Source of the DNA: Candidatus Ruthturnera sp.
GTDB lineage: Bacteria; Pseudomonadota; Gammaproteobacteria; PS1; Pseudothioglobaceae
Direction: 5' to 3'
Assembly (NCBI GenBank): GCA_018648985.1
Contig: JABGOT010000054.1
Coordinates: 1-8,328, forward strand
Length of the DNA stretch: 8,328 bases
Shown: piece after piece, positions 6,431-8,328 of the stretch
Layout: every line of letters begins with the position of its first letter
Position numbering within the stretch: position 1 is the first letter of the stretch
Translations under genes and position numbers: made by a program
Notes under the pieces: model-generated
The model's input: the letters and a program-made list of their open reading frames with translations, nothing else
Databases searched by the model: none
What the model was told of the DNA's origin: nothing

Positions 6431-7399
6431 ATGGCAAAAACGTCCATGAAGAAAATGTTAGAGGCTGGTGTACACTTTGGTCACCGTAGCCGTTTTTGGC
6501 ACCCAAAAATGGAGCGCTACATCTACGGCACTCGCAATGGTGTGCATATCATCAACCTAGAAAAAACCCTACCAATGTTTAACGATGTGCTAAATTTTGC
6601 ATCGAAAACTGCAGCTGCAGGTGGTTCAATCTTGTTCGTTGGAACAAAAAGAGCGGCGGCTGATATCGTTAAAGAAGAGGCGATTCGTTGTGGCATGCCA
6701 TACGTAAATCACCGTTGGTTAGGTGGCATGATGACAAACTACAAGACAATTAAAGCCTCTATTAAGCGTTTAAAAGATCTTGAGTTTTTAGCCGAAGAAA
6801 ACTTTACCCAATTTGGTAAAAAAGAAGCGCTAATGATGACGCGTGAAATGGAAAAATTAGAACGCAGTTTAGGTGGTATTAAAGATTTAGGTGGTATTCC
6901 TGATGTGGTTTTTGTCATTGATATTGGCCATGAGAAAAATGCTATTAAAGAAGCGCAAAAACTTCACTTGCCATTAATCGGTGTTGTAGATACCAATCAC
7001 AACCCTGAAGGTATTGACTATGTTATCCCTGGTAACGACGACTCAATTAGAGCCATTGGTTTCTACGCTAGAGAAATTGCTAACGCTGTTTTAGAAGCGA
7101 AAGCCGCTGCTGGTACGCAAACTAAAAAAGCGCCCGCTAAACAAGCGCCCGCAAAGAAGCCTACTGCTAAAAAAGAAGAAGTAAAAGCTGAAGCACCTGC
7201 CGCTAAAGAAGCGCCAGCTAAAGAGCCGGCTGCTAAAAAAGCACCAGCTAAAAAAGCTGAACCTGTTGAAGCAGAGAAGCTTAGTAAAACAGCGCTTAAT
7301 GCAATGAAAAAAGCAGAGCTAGCTGATTATGCGAATACTCAAGGTGTTAAGGTTAACGCTAGCGACACTAAAGCTCAAATGCTTGAAAAGCTTGCGTAG
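6431..7399 (+). CDS. rpsB: 30S ribosomal protein S2 with C-terminal Ala/Lys/Pro linker and HeH-like module
   Basis: S2 is a late-assembling small-subunit protein that needs S1 partner contacts. Residues 1-224 align throughout with E. coli S2: MLEAGVHFGHRSRFWHPKM, INLEKTLPMF, LFVGTKRAA, NHRWLGGMMTN, SLGGIKDLGGIPD, VDTNHNPEGIDYVIPGNDDSIRA (quoted in pieces). E. coli S2 ends at 241 residues, but this protein has 322. Residues 228-283 are a low-complexity linker (17 Ala, 15 Lys, 8 Pro, 8 Glu of 56) with PAKK/PAKE repeats like histone H1 or AlgP tails. Residues 284-322 look like a helix-loop-helix HeH/SAP or Rho-N-type module (NAMKKAELADYA, then VKVNASDTKAQMLEKLA). The start at 6431 has GGAG 8 nt upstream. 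It is followed by tsf, the usual partner. The S2 call is certain; the tail's function is unknown. Confidence 0.97.
   Translation: MAKTSMKKMLEAGVHFGHRSRFWHPKMERYIYGTRNGVHIINLEKTLPMFNDVLNFASKTAAAGGSILFVGTKRAAADIVKEEAIRCGMPYVNHRWLGGMMTNYKTIKASIKRLKDLEFLAEENFTQFGKKEALMMTREMEKLERSLGGIKDLGGIPDVVFVIDIGHEKNAIKEAQKLHLPLIGVVDTNHNPEGIDYVIPGNDDSIRAIGFYAREIANAVLEAKAAAGTQTKKAPAKQAPAKKPTAKKEEVKAEAPAAKEAPAKEPAAKKAPAKKAEPVEAEKLSKTALNAMKKAELADYANTQGVKVNASDTKAQMLEKLA
7124..7258 (+). repeat. Imperfect PAKK-type repeat encoding the S2 linker
   Basis: Degenerate tandem units encode K-K-A-P-A-K, Q-A-P-A-K-K, K-E-A-P-A-K-E and K-K-A-P-A-K-K motifs. The DNA shows recurring GCTAAAAAAGC and GCGCC(A/C)GC(T/A)AA words. 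Such coding repeats often vary in copy number between strains. Confidence 0.6.
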
Positions 7400-7417
7400 A
7401 CAAAACACACATTAAGT

Positions 7418-7435
7418 CACCCCATTAATGGGGTG
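7418..7435 (+). promoter_or_regulatory. 18-bp perfect palindrome between rpsB and tsf
   Basis: CACCCCATTAATGGGGTG is its own reverse complement. As RNA it forms a 7-bp stem with a TTAA loop, starting 18 nt after the rpsB stop and ending 21 nt before the tsf start. No T-run follows, so it is not a normal terminator. A 3'-end-protecting, processing or attenuating hairpin, or a protein-binding operator, would fit. Confidence 0.6.
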
Positions 7436-7456
7436 CAATACATACAGGAGATACTT

Positions 7457-8328
7457 ATGGCAATTACAGCCGCTTCAGTTAAAGAACTAAGAGAAAGAAC
7501 CGGTGCAGGCATGATGGACTGCAAAAAAGCCCTAACAGAAACCAATGGCGACATGGAGGAGGCGATTGACCTTATGCGCACATCAGGCGCCGCCAAAGCC
7601 GCTAAAAAATCAAGCCGTGTTGCTGCTGAAGGCTTAGTCAAGGTCAACATTAGTGATGATGGAAAAACAGCCACTATCCTAGAGGTTAACTCTGAAACTG
7701 ACTTTGTGACTAAAGGCGATGCCTTTATCGATTTTGTCGATTCATTGGGTGCATTAGCACTTAAAACAACCCCTGAGAACATTGATGAGTTTTTAACTCA
7801 AACACTAGACAACGGCGATTCATTAGAAAAAGCCAGAGAAGCCATTGTCGCTAAAGTGGGTGAAAATGTTGCTATTAGACGCGTACAAACTGTTAGTGTT
7901 GATACCGGTGTTATTGGTGCTTATAAGCATGGCGAGCGTATTGCAGTACTTGCTACTTTAGAAGGTGGTGACGAAGCGCTAGCAAAAGACATTGCTATGC
8001 ATATCGCAGCAACACGCCCTGAGTGTGTTACTGAAGATGAATTATCTGATGATCTTTTAGAAAGAGAAAAAGCTATTTTTGTTGAGCAAGCAAGAGAATC
8101 TGGTAAGCCAGACAACATCATTGAAAAAATGATCGTCGGCCGCATGAAAAAGTTTGTAAATGAGGTAACGCTTTATGGCCAAGCTTTTGTTAAAGATCCA
8201 GACACAACAGTAGGCGCACTTGCAAAATCAAACGGTGCCGAAGTTAAGTCTTTTGTTCGCTTTGAAGTCGGTGAAGGCATTGAGAAGAAAGAAGAAAACT
8301 TTGCTGATGAAGTGGCAGCTCAAATGAA
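7457..8328 (+). CDS. tsf: Elongation factor Ts (3' partial)
   Basis: Guanine-nucleotide exchange factor that regenerates EF-Tu-GTP during elongation. The frame is open from ATG 7457 to the window edge (290 codons plus 2 nt), with AGGAG at 7446-7450 6 nt upstream. The N-terminal UBA-like domain reads VKELRERTGAGMMDCKKAL (8-26). The EF-Tu/Mg-disrupting TDFV motif is at 81-84. The C-terminal region contains SGKPDNIIEKMIVGRMKKF and FVRFEVGEGIEKKEENFADE, which aligns with the extreme C-terminus of E. coli EF-Ts (283 residues). Only a handful of residues and the stop are therefore likely to lie outside the window. Cotranscription with rpsB, 57 nt upstream, is the universal arrangement. Confidence 0.97.
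   Translation, partial: MAITAASVKELRERTGAGMMDCKKALTETNGDMEEAIDLMRTSGAAKAAKKSSRVAAEGLVKVNISDDGKTATILEVNSETDFVTKGDAFIDFVDSLGALALKTTPENIDEFLTQTLDNGDSLEKAREAIVAKVGENVAIRRVQTVSVDTGVIGAYKHGERIAVLATLEGGDEALAKDIAMHIAATRPECVTEDELSDDLLEREKAIFVEQARESGKPDNIIEKMIVGRMKKFVNEVTLYGQAFVKDPDTTVGALAKSNGAEVKSFVRFEVGEGIEKKEENFADEVAAQM

Noticed and set aside
7124..7258. Runs of six A in the S2 linker as programmed frameshift or transcriptional slippage sites.
   Set aside because: They are Lys-Lys codon pairs in the frame T AAA AAA, which is not an X XXY YYZ heptamer; A6 is short for efficient slippage, and no stimulatory hairpin is evident.
7417..7782. Minus-strand ORF of 121 codons opposite the start of tsf (and similar ORFs opposite ubiB, rpsB-tsf and rpe).
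   Set aside because: They are antisense shadows of strongly conserved genes, with no recognisable protein motifs or ribosome binding sites.

Overview
The window is ordinary-looking, densely packed bacterial chromosome. All eight genes lie on the + strand and there is no sign of mobile DNA, CRISPR or phage. Every protein reads as a close relative of its gammaproteobacterial counterpart (UbiB, L25, Pth, YchF, GpmI, Rpe, S2, EF-Ts). The moderately AT-rich composition, the short intergenic gaps and this protein set suggest a small-genome gammaproteobacterium. A marine sulfur-oxidiser of the SUP05/Thioglobus or mussel-symbiont type is my guess, but it rests on impression and not on a diagnostic marker.

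Layout: (1) 1-1368, the C-terminal ~455 residues of ubiB (ubiquinone biosynthesis ATPase), cut by the window start. (2) 1369-1509, a 141-nt gap with a bulged hairpin and a weak terminator-like stem ahead of rplY. (3) 1510-6157, a tight head-to-tail cluster rplY-pth-ychF-gpmI-rpe with gaps of 16, 4, 20 and 36 nt, probably one operon. It joins ribosome function (5S-rRNA-binding L25, peptidyl-tRNA hydrolase, ribosome-associated ATPase YchF) to central carbon metabolism (phosphoglycerate mutase, ribulose-phosphate epimerase). (4) 6158-6430, a 273-nt, highly structured regulatory region with a good sigma70-type promoter, a long AU-rich hairpin, a 13-bp GC-rich terminator-like hairpin and two more hairpins directly before rpsB. 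(5) 6431-8328, rpsB and tsf (30S protein S2 and elongation factor Ts), the classic operon, with an 18-bp perfect palindrome in the gap between them. tsf runs off the right edge only a few residues from its expected end.

The least ordinary items are the ~98-residue extension of ribosomal protein S2 (an Ala/Lys/Pro histone-H1-like linker followed by a HeH/SAP-like helix-extended-loop-helix module) and the architecture of the rpsB leader, where a promoter fires into a strong terminator-like hairpin about 50 nt downstream, before the rpsB coding region. I see no clearly new defence or mobile system here.
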